This document shows, in pieces, positions 31,479-40,136 of a stretch of DNA of 45,100 bases (positions are counted from its first letter, which is position 1; each line of letters begins with the position of its first letter). The translations under genes and the position numbers were made by a program. The notes under the pieces are model-generated. The model was not told where the DNA came from and ran no database searches. It was given only the letters and a program-made list of their open reading frames with translations. This DNA is from Deltaproteobacteria bacterium (lineage in GTDB: Bacteria; Desulfobacterota; DSM-4660; Desulfatiglandales; Desulfatiglandaceae): positions 1 through 45,100 of the forward strand of contig JAJDOH010000119.1 of NCBI GenBank assembly GCA_022340265.1. Direction: 5' to 3'.

Positions 31479-32843
31479 ATGGATGAGAAAATTTTCGGGA
31501 AAATATGGAGGCGGGTGGGGATTGTTTTGGTGTTTTTATGCCTCTTGTTGTTCCCGGCCGGAACCCTCCTTGCCGAAAACCCGGCCCCACAATCTGGCCT
31601 TACCCTTTACGAACGGCTCAAAAAGGATCTTGAAAAAGGGTTTGTGGACCCCATCGGTTTTCATTATTACTTCAAGGATGGTTTTCGTACGGAAAGCCCC
31701 GGCGGAGACCTCAAAATCAAGATCGGTGGAGAAGTGAGAGTCGATGGCGGGTACATCGGCGCCAACGAGACACTCAAGAGCGCGTTCACTGATCTAACGG
31801 GTTGGAAGTGGGATCTTCGGGAGCTGGAGCTCCGTCTGTCGGGCTCCTTTTATGAGAACTGGAAATTCCTGTTCGACACGGACTTTGCCAATGTGCGCGA
31901 GATCAAGGACATCTGGGTCAGCTACGGGAAAATTCCATATCTGGGCAATGCCAAATTCGGCCATACGAAGGAGCCCATTTCCCTGGAAGGATTCATGAGC
32001 AATGCCGATCGGACCTTCATGGAATTAGCTCTTCCGGTAGAGGCGTTTTACCCGGGCCGTAACGTCGGGGTTCTGTGCTGGAATACGGCTCTAGAGGAGC
32101 GTTTGACCTGGGCCGCGGGCTATTTTCTGATCACCGGATCCTTCAGTGACGTGTCGAATGCCACCGACTATTTGAGCAATGCCTATGGTTCCGCCGCATC
32201 CTTCAGGGTAACCGGCCTGCCACGTTATGAAGATGACGGCAAAGATCTCCTTCACTTCGGTTTTTCCTACAGCCACCAGTTTCGAGACGAAACCCGGACT
32301 GATTCACAGCTTAAATTGCGGGCCCATCCCGAAACGCGCCTCACCAATGACACTTTTGTAAACACCGGGCAATTTTATACGGAGGCAGCGGATTTTTTCG
32401 ATTATGAGGCGGCCATGGTTCGAGGGCCCTTGTCGGTTCAGGGGGAGTTGTTCCAGATGTTCACAAATGCCGAATCGGTGGGTGATCCTAGATTCTGGGG
32501 TGCCTATGTGTATGGAAGCTATTGCTTGACCGGTGAACATCGGGAATATGACCGGTCTAAGGGCATCTTCAAGAGCGTGACGCCCAGGGAGGATTTCCAT
32601 TTTACGACAGGTGGGTGGGGGGCACTGGAGGCGGCCTTACGCCTCTCCTATGTGGATCTCAACAGCCGAGACATTCAGGGAGGGACGGAGATTGATTTTA
32701 CCGCCGGCTTCAACTGGTACCTGAACGGGAATACCCGCGTCATGTTCAACTATGTCCACGCCTACGCTATGGATCGCGATGAACCGCCCATCGATGGGGG
32801 AAGGGCCAACATCTTTCAAATGAGGTTTCAGTTTAAACTCTGA
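31479..32843 (+). CDS. Outer-membrane porin of the OprP/OprO (Porin_O_P) type
   Basis: The 454-residue product has a signal peptide (VGIVLVFLCLLLFPAGTLLA, cleaved before ENP) and then a beta-barrel pattern typical of phosphate-selective-type porins: LKIKIGGEVRVDGGY, WDLRELELRLSGSFYENWKF, DIWVSYGKIPYLGNAKFGHTK, FTAGFNWYLNGNTRVMFNY. It should form an outer-membrane anion-preferring pore; the solute is not certain. The ribosome-binding site is weak. It is 56 bp after the DsrE-like gene and may be part of the same transcript. Confidence 0.88.
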   Translation: MDEKIFGKIWRRVGIVLVFLCLLLFPAGTLLAENPAPQSGLTLYERLKKDLEKGFVDPIGFHYYFKDGFRTESPGGDLKIKIGGEVRVDGGYIGANETLKSAFTDLTGWKWDLRELELRLSGSFYENWKFLFDTDFANVREIKDIWVSYGKIPYLGNAKFGHTKEPISLEGFMSNADRTFMELALPVEAFYPGRNVGVLCWNTALEERLTWAAGYFLITGSFSDVSNATDYLSNAYGSAASFRVTGLPRYEDDGKDLLHFGFSYSHQFRDETRTDSQLKLRAHPETRLTNDTFVNTGQFYTEAADFFDYEAAMVRGPLSVQGELFQMFTNAESVGDPRFWGAYVYGSYCLTGEHREYDRSKGIFKSVTPREDFHFTTGGWGALEAALRLSYVDLNSRDIQGGTEIDFTAGFNWYLNGNTRVMFNYVHAYAMDRDEPPIDGGRANIFQMRFQFKL

Positions 32844-32905
32844 GCTTAATCGCTTGATGGCTAAGATGGTGAAGCGACTAAATGGCTTTGAAAGTGCTGA
32901 ATTGT

Positions 32906-33736
32906 TTATTCATTGCTTGGAGCGCGTACCGCAAAAGCCCGTTCACTGGCAGAATTCCCTTTGAAGATCCATCCCTTGAAGCCGGGGCCGAAAGAGAAGC
33001 TTCTCGCCTCTTTAGTGCCCACGGTTTCACCGGACCAGACCCACCATCCAGTGGTTTCAAGAAGCGGTGTCATATTCCGGGGGCCGGCGCCTTTGTGATA
33101 AAGGCCTTCCAGCTCCTTTAGCGTGGGTAAGCGCCAGCCGCCGCCGGCAACGGTGAGGCTTCTGACCCACCTGTTGGCTTCATCCCAAGTGGTGTTCCTG
33201 TCGGGGCCCGTCATCCATTCAAGATCTGTTTGCGTATCTTTTACAATGCCGCTTGAATAAATCAGATAGACCCCGTCCCTTTTCTTAACTTTGCCATAGG
33301 CGGCAGCGAGCAACTGCTGTTGACAGGTGTTTTGATCCACCACCGTTGACGCCACATGGATGCCGCTCTTATCATAATAATCAAAATGAAGGGTGATTCC
33401 ATTTTCGATGTCGTCCCGAATCTTTTTGTTTGAACAACACAAATTCAATATTTCCGACTTTTCAGCTTCAATAGCCCCTTTTTGCACCTTTTTGGGGCCG
33501 TAGCTTTGAAAATTTCTTCGAACATGAATGGCCTTCATTTTTTCGGGAACCCCGCTTTCCTGACCGCTTTTGCCGGCCAAAACGGGAAGTGTTGCGCTCA
33601 TTCGGTTGATCGTATCTGAAATGTTCGAATCAAAGGGGCCCTGACTCACCTGACTCAATGGCTGTTTTGGTGTTGTTAAGCACGACGTAAGCAATAAAAT
33701 GAGCGCTGTTAAAAAAATGGTATTCATTCTGTTCAT
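32906..33736 (-). CDS. DUF1566 (Lcl-type) lipoprotein
   Basis: This 276-residue protein has a lipoprotein signal peptide with lipobox LLTSC (C19). The middle region has no recognised domain. The C-terminal 120 residues match DUF1566: GIVKDTQTDLEWMTGPDRNT, WDEANRWVRSL, GGGWRLPTLKELEGLY, WWVWSGET, and a final AFAVRAPS. The family is often surface exposed; its function is unknown to me. It is convergent with the porin gene, from which it is separated by 62 bp. Lgt, needed to lipidate it, is encoded at 22473. Confidence 0.87.
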   Translation of the reverse strand: MNRMNTIFLTALILLLTSCLTTPKQPLSQVSQGPFDSNISDTINRMSATLPVLAGKSGQESGVPEKMKAIHVRRNFQSYGPKKVQKGAIEAEKSEILNLCCSNKKIRDDIENGITLHFDYYDKSGIHVASTVVDQNTCQQQLLAAAYGKVKKRDGVYLIYSSGIVKDTQTDLEWMTGPDRNTTWDEANRWVRSLTVAGGGWRLPTLKELEGLYHKGAGPRNMTPLLETTGWWVWSGETVGTKEARSFSFGPGFKGWIFKGNSASERAFAVRAPSNE

Positions 33737-34163
33737 GGCTTTTTTCCTGTTCTTTTTTGAATTTTCAATGGTTCTAGGATGAAACGGCTCTTTTTGCTGT
33801 TGTTTGCCCGTCAGTGGCCCTGTGGCTTCTGGAGGGGAACATCATTCTTGGAATGATTTCAGGCGGCATATTAAGCGGACCCGCAACATTTCTTTCAAAC
33901 TGAATGATAGTCTGTAACAGGTTCTCAGTTCAAGTCTTTTTTGGTCAAGACCGATTAAAGAGCAACCCAGTATAAAATCCGGTGAAATGATGTGATTTTT
34001 GGGATACCTTCTAAAATCCCGCCTATACAATTTGCGGTGATTCTCCCGCTGTGATAAAATAAACATTAACGTCGTTAACCCGTTCAAAAGACCGACTTAA
34101 AATGAAGGTGAGAGGTTTGGCTTTTCAGATATGCCGCAAAACAGGTGAGAAAAGGGGAAGGCA
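33737..34163. other. Gene-poor intergenic stretch
   Basis: About 430 relatively AT-rich bases between divergent genes. An 81-codon minus-strand frame (33842-34087) has no recognisable family, no ribosome-binding site and a composition that looks translated by chance. The right part holds a probable promoter for the DUF362 gene. I see no RNA gene. Confidence 0.5.
34032..34060 (+). promoter_or_regulatory. Possible promoter of the DUF362 gene
   Basis: TTGCGG (34032-34037) and TAAAAT (34055-34060) are exactly 17 bases apart. The -10 is good and the -35 weak. It would give a leader of about 97 bases. Confidence 0.35.
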
Positions 34164-35057
34164 ATGACACAGGTATCATTGGTCAACACCAGAAACCGCA
34201 AAAAAGGTGTTGAAAGCGCAATCAGATCGCTGGGGATTAATCCGGTGAAGAACAAAGACGTTTTGATCAAACCCAATTTCAATACGGCGGATACCACCCC
34301 AGGCTCCACCCACAATGACACCCTTGTTGCCTTGGTGGAAGAGATTTGGAATATGGGTGCCAGTTCCGTCAGTCTGGGAGAGCGCAGTTTTCCGCCCACC
34401 CATGAGGTTATGACAGAAAAAGGTATTTTTCCCATCATGGAAAAACTGAATGTCAAGATCATTGATTTCGATACACTGGACGACAAAGACTGGGTGCCGG
34501 TTATGCCGGAAGGTTCCCACTGGCGGAACGGTTTTCGTATTGCCCGTCCCATCCTGGAGTCCGAGTGCCTGGTTTCTACAGGATGTCTGAAGACCCATCA
34601 GTTCGGCGGCGTTTTCACTCTCTCGCTGAAACTTCATGTGGGGGTGGTACCCACGGGCCGGCATGGTTACGCCTATATGGGTGAGCTTCACGGCTCAAAG
34701 GATCAGCAGAAGTTGATTGCTGAAATAAACCAGCCTTTCAACCCCAAACTGGTGGTCATGGACGGCGTCGATGTGTTTGTCGATGGCGGTCCCGCCACCG
34801 GCAAGATGAAAGAAGGAAATGTCTTTTTGGCCTCGACGGATCGTGTGGCCATTGATGCGGTCGGCGTCGCTGTTCTAAAGTATCTGGGCAGCAATAAACA
34901 AATCATGAAAAGGAAGATTTTTGACCAGACACAAATTGCCAGAGCGGTTGAATTGGGTCTAGGCGTATCATCCCCTGATGAAATTGATCTCGTACCCGGT
35001 GATGCTGAGAGTCTCAATTATTGCGACCAGGTTGCCGCCGTGTTGAACCAGCGTTAA
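34164..35057 (+). CDS. DUF362 domain protein
   Basis: The 297-residue protein shows the DUF362 layout: KDVLIKPNFNTADTTPGSTHNDTL-type loop near residue 30-55, ASSVSLGERSF, SECLVSTGCLKTHQFGGVFTLSLK with the conserved Lys-Thr-His, and the C-terminal GKMKEGNVFLASTDRVAIDAVG. The enzymatic role of the family is not established; members are common in anaerobes and often fused to ferredoxin domains. This one has no ferredoxin domain and only a few Cys. GGGGAAGG precedes the ATG. The gene stands alone ahead of the DAHP synthase leader region. Confidence 0.85.
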   Translation: MTQVSLVNTRNRKKGVESAIRSLGINPVKNKDVLIKPNFNTADTTPGSTHNDTLVALVEEIWNMGASSVSLGERSFPPTHEVMTEKGIFPIMEKLNVKIIDFDTLDDKDWVPVMPEGSHWRNGFRIARPILESECLVSTGCLKTHQFGGVFTLSLKLHVGVVPTGRHGYAYMGELHGSKDQQKLIAEINQPFNPKLVVMDGVDVFVDGGPATGKMKEGNVFLASTDRVAIDAVGVAVLKYLGSNKQIMKRKIFDQTQIARAVELGLGVSSPDEIDLVPGDAESLNYCDQVAAVLNQR

Positions 35058-35219
35058 ACAAAAGGATCGGATGCATGTTCCTTGGAAAAGGCGGTCAGGA
35101 GATGTACGCTCCTTTTGCACGGCAAGTGCGAGAAGCGGTTCAAGAAAGTGGCTGACAGCTACACCGGTCTTTTTGAGGACATGCTGAATATCTTCCTGGG
35201 ATCGAACCTGAAGAATTCC
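35058..35219 (+). other. Stretch between DUF362 gene and leader promoter
   Basis: No gene is supported here. The DUF362 reading frame stays open after its TAA for 62 further codons, to TAA at 35244, with protein-like content (GLFEDMLNIFLGSNLKNSL). It has no good start or ribosome-binding site, so a relic is more likely than a gene. Confidence 0.3.
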
Positions 35220-35247
35220 TTGCAATATCATTCAGCCTCTGTATAAT
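35220..35247 (+). promoter_or_regulatory. Promoter of the DAHP synthase leader transcript
   Basis: TTGCAA (35220-35225) is followed after 16 bases by a perfect TATAAT (35242-35247). Transcription would start near 35254, about 40 bases before the leader peptide ATG. Confidence 0.7.
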
Positions 35248-35291
35248 GCTATTTCTTTCAACAACGGAAGTGCGGAAAGGTCTTGCAAAAA

Positions 35292-35372
35292 ATGAATAGT
35301 TTGAATTCAAAAGGAAGGTTTTTTTGGTGGTGGCGCTGGTTTTCACTGGGAAGGGGTGTATGGTCCGGTTAA
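35292..35372 (+). CDS. Trp/Phe-rich leader peptide of a transcription attenuator
   Basis: A 26-codon ORF encodes MNSLNSKGRFFWWWRWFSLG followed by RGVWSG. It has five Trp codons (three consecutive at 35325-35333) and three Phe codons. Such density is the mark of leader peptides controlling aromatic amino acid genes by ribosome stalling. A GGAAAGG site lies about 11 bases upstream. Segment 35359-35366 (TATGGTCC), near its end, can pair with GGACTGTG (35405-35412) and so block the terminator at 35400. A ribosome stalled on the Trp triplet would leave that segment free; one reaching the stop would cover it. Confidence 0.88.
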   Translation: MNSLNSKGRFFWWWRWFSLGRGVWSG

Positions 35373-35399
35373 ACTAGGCAACTGCCTATAATCATAGCA

Positions 35400-35440
35400 A
35401 AAAAGGACTGTGGGCCTCTTAGGCGCCCACGGTCCTTTTT
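35400..35440 (+). terminator. Attenuator terminator of the DAHP synthase leader
   Basis: AAAAAGGAC-T-GTGGGC pairs with GCCCAC-G-GTCCTTTTT (16 bp with one wobble), loop CTCTTAGGC. The 3' arm ends in TTTTT. It lies 28 bases after the leader peptide stop. Confidence 0.9.
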
Positions 35441-35447
35441 AATTCAG

Positions 35448-35482
35448 GGGCTGGGGGAAAACGTTCTTCCGGCCCTTTTTTT
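35448..35482 (+). terminator. Second tandem terminator before DAHP synthase
   Basis: GGGCTGGGGGAA (35448-35459) pairs with TTCTTCCGGCCC (35464-35475) through 12 pairs including three G-U wobbles, loop AACG, followed by seven T. It begins 8 bases after the first terminator, so the leader carries two in series. Confidence 0.82.
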
Positions 35483-35527
35483 GCTAACTTTGGGTTCTAA
35501 GAACCCACCATATGGAGGGGATGAAAA

Positions 35528-36565
35528 ATGCTGTTGGTAATGCACAAGGATGCAACAGGTGAAGAGATCGATGCGGTCATGGGGGCGGTGACGGAAAATG
35601 GCTATTCACCCCGCTCCATACCCGGGGGCGAAAGGCTGTCAATCGGAATACTGCACAACAAGGGGCCCGTTGACGGCGCAAAGTTTCTGGCCATGAAAGG
35701 CGTCAAAGAGGCCATTCCGGTAACACGGCCCTATAAACTGGTCAGTCGTGAATTCAAACAGGAAGATACGGTGATAACCGTAAAGGGTGTCGAAATTGGA
35801 AACGGAGGCCCCACCCTCATTGCGGGGCCATGTGCCGTCGAAAGTGAAAAACAGGCGATGACCATTGCGGAGCTGGTACAGGAGGCGGGAGCCCATATCT
35901 TTCGCGGTGGAGCTTTCAAACCGAGAACATCGCCCTATTCATTCCAGGGGCTTGGACTGGAAGGGTTGAAAATCCTTGCCAAGATAAGAGAAAGGATCGG
36001 CATGCCGGTGGTGACGGAAGTCCTTGACTACGAAAATTTTGATCTGGTTGAGGAATATGCGGACATTGTTCAGATCGGTACCCGGAATATGCAGAATTTC
36101 AGCCTTCTGAGAAGAGCCGGTCTGTGCAAGAAACCGGTTTTGCTGAAAAGAGGATTTGCCGCAACCATTGACGAGTGGTTGATGGCGGCGGAATACATTT
36201 TGTCCGAGGGAAATGTAGAGGTCATTCTGTGTGAAAGGGGCGTTCGCACCTTTGTTAACCACAGTCGAAATACCCTTGATCTGTCCGCGGTTCCGGTGGT
36301 GAAACGGGAAAGCCATCTGCCCATCATCATTGATCCCAGTCATGCTGCGGGCAGGCGGGACCAGGTCATTCCCTTAAGCCGGGCGGCCGTGGCAGTGGGA
36401 GCCCACGGATTGATGGTGGAAGTCCATGATGCCCCTGAAAAGGCATTGAGTGATGGGCCCCAGTCTCTTTATCCTGAGCAGTTTGACCTGCTTTGCCGGC
36501 AGGTTCGGGCTATCCACGGCAATCTGGAGGAAAATGGGTTAGAAAAACAGGCTGCATCGGCCTGA
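35528..36565 (+). CDS. aroF: DAHP synthase, class I-beta with N-terminal ferredoxin-like domain
   Basis: This 345-residue enzyme joins PEP and erythrose 4-phosphate to make DAHP, the first step of the shikimate pathway. Residues 1-70 form the ferredoxin-like regulatory domain known from the Thermotoga enzyme (MLLVMHKDATGEEIDAVMGA). The barrel has AGPCAVES, RGGAFKPRTSPYSFQGLG, GTRNMQNF, PVLLKRGFAATIDEW, CERGVRTF and IIDPSHAAGRRD, the active-site and metal blocks. AGGGG precedes the ATG. Expression is probably attenuated by Trp supply through the leader at 35292-35482, in addition to any allosteric control by the N-terminal domain. Confidence 0.95.
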   Translation: MLLVMHKDATGEEIDAVMGAVTENGYSPRSIPGGERLSIGILHNKGPVDGAKFLAMKGVKEAIPVTRPYKLVSREFKQEDTVITVKGVEIGNGGPTLIAGPCAVESEKQAMTIAELVQEAGAHIFRGGAFKPRTSPYSFQGLGLEGLKILAKIRERIGMPVVTEVLDYENFDLVEEYADIVQIGTRNMQNFSLLRRAGLCKKPVLLKRGFAATIDEWLMAAEYILSEGNVEVILCERGVRTFVNHSRNTLDLSAVPVVKRESHLPIIIDPSHAAGRRDQVIPLSRAAVAVGAHGLMVEVHDAPEKALSDGPQSLYPEQFDLLCRQVRAIHGNLEENGLEKQAASA

Positions 36566-36965
36566 AAGCAAAAAAGAAAACGGCCTGATCCTCCACCAGT
36601 GAAAACGCCTTTTCCAGCACAGCGATGTCTTCGCTCCAGCCAAAGGGCCACTCGTCAAAAACCGTCCATTCCATGCGGACGAGGGCAGGAGGATAATTCG
36701 GATCGATTTTGAGCGCTTTTTCATACATCCGCCGGGCTTCCACATGGGCTTCGGGCGTTGAGATAAGCCCCGGTTTGTCGGCCTTTTTGGTCAGGTTGTA
36801 AACCTCCGGATTGACGCTTGTGTGACGATCCAGAAGCGCCTGTTCACCAGCGGTCAGTTTTACTTTAAGGACGGCGACCACCTGCTGGGTCATCTGGTCC
36901 CGCAGGTCAAAGATGTCTTCCATCCGGCCGTCATAGCGTTCGGCTGATGTTTGCCTGGGTCATGG
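36566..36965 (-). pseudogene. Remnant of an adenylate cyclase/TPR-type protein
   Basis: An open frame from 36923 downwards encodes MEDIFDLRDQMTQQVVAVLK, then LTAGEQALLDRHTS, and one TPR-like unit (ARRMYEKALKIDPNYPPALV). This matches the region between the catalytic or FlgO-like part and the TPR repeats of bacterial class III cyclase-type proteins. Upstream the match continues as SAERYDGR in frame and TQANI in another frame, so a frameshift is present and the N-terminal domains are missing. The frame runs into the 3' end of aroF, so its C terminus is not authentic. Confidence 0.65.
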
Positions 36966-37228
36966 TTGGAAGCCTTTCAGTTCGCAAAAAGGGTTTGTAG
37001 TCATTCAGGTATGGTTTTTTGAGCGGTCCATGGCTGTTCCGCTTAGCAGATAATAGGTTATCACAAACAGCTTATTTGTCCAGTGTGGAAACCGATTTTG
37101 GAGAGAACGATCTGCCACGATTGATTCCTTCTTGACCGGAAACTGCCGGCACATGAAAGCAGATGATATTCCCACATACGGTAGAAGCGCTCGCCGTATG
37201 TATCTTTAATTTCATGCCATTTGCCTTA

Positions 37229-38176
37229 CTATAACCATCCCTTTTTTTTGAAATACACATAGGGACTGATCCCGGCTAAAATCATCAGTAAAAGAGACAA
37301 CGGGTATCCCCACGGCCAGGAAAGTTCGGGCATAAAATGGAAATTCATGCCATAGATACTCGCAATAACTGTTGGTGGCATGAAAACCACCGCTGCTATG
37401 GAAAATATTTTAATGATCTTATTTTGCTCAATATTGATAAATCCAAGTGCAGCGTTTAAAAGGAAGTCTATCCTCTCCGAGAGAAACGTGTTGTGCGACA
37501 ATAGCGTTTTTATGTCCTCCAACATGTGGTTTGTATTTTTTAACTTTTCTTCGATCAATTGTCCTCTCCGAAGCATGAAATTTAAGTCTCTTTGCGCATC
37601 CATCAGACATAAACGAATTTTTCCATTCAAATCATCTTGCTTTGAAAGATCATCAATTGTGCTCTCTAAATTGCTGTTGCTCCTTTCGAAAATTTGATGG
37701 CTGATTGTTTCTATGGATAGATAGGCATCTTCTGACATGTCTGCAAGCTTATCTATTTTGATTTCGAGCAAAGCCATGATCGTTGATGCGGGATCAGTAT
37801 TTAATCTTTCATTTTTTCGCCATTGTCTCTTAAGCAGGCGGATGGCAGAAACTTCATGTACACAAAGGCTTATGAGGCGTTTTTCATCACAGAAAAAGGC
37901 GACATTCGTATTCGCATAAATTTCGTTAAACTTCTGTAAAAACAGGCAGTTGATTTGGAATCCCGTGGGATACACTTCATAATGAGAACTAGCTTCAATT
38001 TCTTCAGTTTCCTGAATATTTGGTAAAGAAATTCCGGTGAAAGTTTCCACCGTTTCTATTTCTTCTGCCGTTGGATTGACTAAATCAATCCAAATGACAT
38101 CGTCAGGCCAGAGGGCGTCTACTGATGACGTTATCGGTGACAACAGGTTATTTTCTACTTTGTATGCGGTTAACAT
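37229..38176 (-). CDS. corA: CorA-family magnesium/cobalt transporter
   Basis: The 315-residue protein has a large N-terminal cytoplasmic domain (WIDLVNPTAEEIETVETFTGI), a long helix, and two C-terminal membrane segments. The selectivity motif YGMNF follows the first one, and the protein ends with a Lys-rich KKKGW tail. CorA forms pentameric channels for Mg2+ (also Co2+ or Ni2+). The acidic loop after GMN reads HFMPELSWPWG, with Glu in place as in typical CorA. It is a single gene without a clear ribosome-binding site. Confidence 0.93.
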   Translation of the reverse strand: MLTAYKVENNLLSPITSSVDALWPDDVIWIDLVNPTAEEIETVETFTGISLPNIQETEEIEASSHYEVYPTGFQINCLFLQKFNEIYANTNVAFFCDEKRLISLCVHEVSAIRLLKRQWRKNERLNTDPASTIMALLEIKIDKLADMSEDAYLSIETISHQIFERSNSNLESTIDDLSKQDDLNGKIRLCLMDAQRDLNFMLRRGQLIEEKLKNTNHMLEDIKTLLSHNTFLSERIDFLLNAALGFINIEQNKIIKIFSIAAVVFMPPTVIASIYGMNFHFMPELSWPWGYPLSLLLMILAGISPYVYFKKKGWL

Positions 38177-38306
38177 GATTGAAGCCTATGATAAATTGTA
38201 TGCTATTTTCATGTGATATTAGGATGACGGTTTAAATCGCCAAAAATTTTTGTCGCTATTGATTTTATGGTAAGGCAAAATCGCGAAATTCTAATTGAAA
38301 AATTTC

Positions 38307-39974
38307 TTAGGGCGTAGGGGGTTTGAGGCCATTAAATACCTTATGGTGAAGCTTTTCTTTCAAATTCGGGCGAATCCTTGAAGGGCTGGATGCAGAGGAG
38401 TCCACTTCAGCCAGATAATATTTTAGACAGTCCAGACAGTACCAGATATTGCGGCCTTCAAGCCTCAGTTTGTCGATGTAGGCAAATGCGCTGATCAATA
38501 TGAAAACCTGGAGGCTTAAATCCGTTACCCTTTTGAGAAAAAACTCCCGCTTTACAACATCTTTACCATAATAAATCAATCCCGCCAGCAGCATCCATCG
38601 CACACGTCGAATACCGCGAAATGCTTTTTTTCGTGCTTTCTCCAGGACGGAATGATCATAGGCGTGGCCCATGGAAAGTCTTTTTGTAAGCCTGAATGCT
38701 GATTTTAGGATCAGCGCCCACCGGCCCCCGTACCCTTTGGATGCTTTCGTCATGCTTCTAATCAGAAAAAGCGGCGGATATATGCTGTGAATTTCGGTGG
38801 TTCCTTCAAAGACCGTTGTGACCCGGAAATCTCGGAGCCGTTTTTCGTAGGGCAAAGTCTTGAGGTATCCCGAACCGCCATGGATTTGAAGCGCGTCATA
38901 AAGAACATCCCAGGCGCGTGTGGTGGAGAAAAGCTTGGCGTGGGAACTTTCAATGGCCACGCGCACGAGAGGGTCTCGTTCCAGCATGCCAGCCGTAAAG
39001 GCCGTTATGGCCTTTGATAAAAAGGCGTTCACTTGAGCATTGAGGATTTTTTCCTGTACCAGCTCAAATTGGGAGATGGGGACACCGAACTGCCTGCGCT
39101 GATGGGCCCTTTCAAGCATCTCCTTGGCGGACTGTGCCATCAAACCGTTTGATGCCGCGGCAAGGCCCAGCCTGCCATAGTTCAGACAGGTCATGGCAAT
39201 TTTAAAGCCGTCACCCGGCTTTCCGATGAGGTTTTTGACAGGGACCTTCACATCCTTAAACCGGATCGGGGTCGTGGAACTGAGCGTGAGTCCCATTTTG
39301 GGCATGTCTTTTCCGATTTCAACCCCTTCCCAGCCGGTTTCAACGATAAAGGCTCCCATAAAACCGGGTTTGCTTCGGTCCATCTGGGCAAAAACCGTTA
39401 GGGCACCTGCGTAACCACCGTTTGTAATATAGGTTTTGGTACCGTTTAAAATATAATGGCTGCCGTCCTGGGACCTTTGTGCGAAGGTTTTGATGTGCTT
39501 GGCATCAGAGCCTGTTGCCGGTTCCGTCAGGGCGAAGGCGAAGATGGTTTCTCCAGTGGCGGCAGGGGGCAGGTACTCTTTTTTTTGATTGGCGGAGCCG
39601 TAAAGGATCAACCCTTTGAGTCCAATGGAATGATGGGCAAGGGGAATGATGGCCAGGGCCATGTCGGCGCCCGCAGCGACCTCAATGATGCTCAGATAAT
39701 CGGAAAGATTGAGCCCCATGCCGCCATAAGATTCAGGAATGGTCAGGGCGAACATTCCGGTCTCTTTTAACTTTTCCCACAATTCTTCGGGGAGTTCTCC
39801 CTTTTCTTCAAGGGCCCGGGGTGAATATTCACTGGATAATACCATATAGGCATTTTGGACGGCACGTGCCTTATCGGAAATCTGTGATCCATGGCATATG
39901 TTAAAAAGCGCTTTGTCAAACTCACCCTGGTACAGTTTTTCAAGGAATCCCCTATTTTCCATGATGGTTTCCAT
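38307..39974 (-). CDS. Acyl-CoA dehydrogenase with C-terminal extension
   Basis: The 555-residue FAD enzyme catalyses alpha,beta-dehydrogenation of an acyl-CoA. Motifs are FALTEPATGSDA (FAD and substrate binding), KTYITNGGYAG, LNYGRLGLAAASNGLM, RRQFGVPISQFELVQEKI, and YDALQIHGGSGYLKTLPYEKRLRDFRV with the catalytic-base region FEGTTEI. A C-terminal extension of about 150 residues (from SKGYGGRW) resembles the VLCAD/ACAD9 plan, where it binds membrane. This suggests a long-chain substrate, which is inference. No electron-transfer flavoprotein or thiolase genes are adjacent. Confidence 0.92.
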   Translation of the reverse strand: METIMENRGFLEKLYQGEFDKALFNICHGSQISDKARAVQNAYMVLSSEYSPRALEEKGELPEELWEKLKETGMFALTIPESYGGMGLNLSDYLSIIEVAAGADMALAIIPLAHHSIGLKGLILYGSANQKKEYLPPAATGETIFAFALTEPATGSDAKHIKTFAQRSQDGSHYILNGTKTYITNGGYAGALTVFAQMDRSKPGFMGAFIVETGWEGVEIGKDMPKMGLTLSSTTPIRFKDVKVPVKNLIGKPGDGFKIAMTCLNYGRLGLAAASNGLMAQSAKEMLERAHQRRQFGVPISQFELVQEKILNAQVNAFLSKAITAFTAGMLERDPLVRVAIESSHAKLFSTTRAWDVLYDALQIHGGSGYLKTLPYEKRLRDFRVTTVFEGTTEIHSIYPPLFLIRSMTKASKGYGGRWALILKSAFRLTKRLSMGHAYDHSVLEKARKKAFRGIRRVRWMLLAGLIYYGKDVVKREFFLKRVTDLSLQVFILISAFAYIDKLRLEGRNIWYCLDCLKYYLAEVDSSASSPSRIRPNLKEKLHHKVFNGLKPPTP

Positions 39975-40011
39975 TTTGAATAAATTTCCGACTTGTATTG
40001 AATAATGATTT

Positions 40012-40041
40012 AAAATAGTCCTTGAAATTAACCGGAGTCAA
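40012..40041 (-). promoter_or_regulatory. Possible promoter of the acyl-CoA dehydrogenase gene
   Basis: On the minus strand TTGACT (40036-40041) and TATTTT (40012-40017) are 18 bases apart, ending about 38 bases before the ATG. Confidence 0.4.
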
Positions 40042-40136
40042 GCCCTATTGTTGAGCGTCGGCAACTTATTCTTGCGCGATTTCAAAAGTGCCGCCGAAAC
40101 AGCCCTTTGCGGAAGGGAAAAAACCAGTAAAAACCC

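Noticed and set aside
33842..34087. 81-codon minus-strand frame
   Set aside because: No family resemblance, TTG start without ribosome-binding site, and a composition typical of AT-rich noncoding sequence.
35058..35246. Open continuation of the DUF362 frame beyond its TAA
   Set aside because: DUF362 proteins normally end where this one stops. The extension lacks a start signal and runs into the leader promoter.
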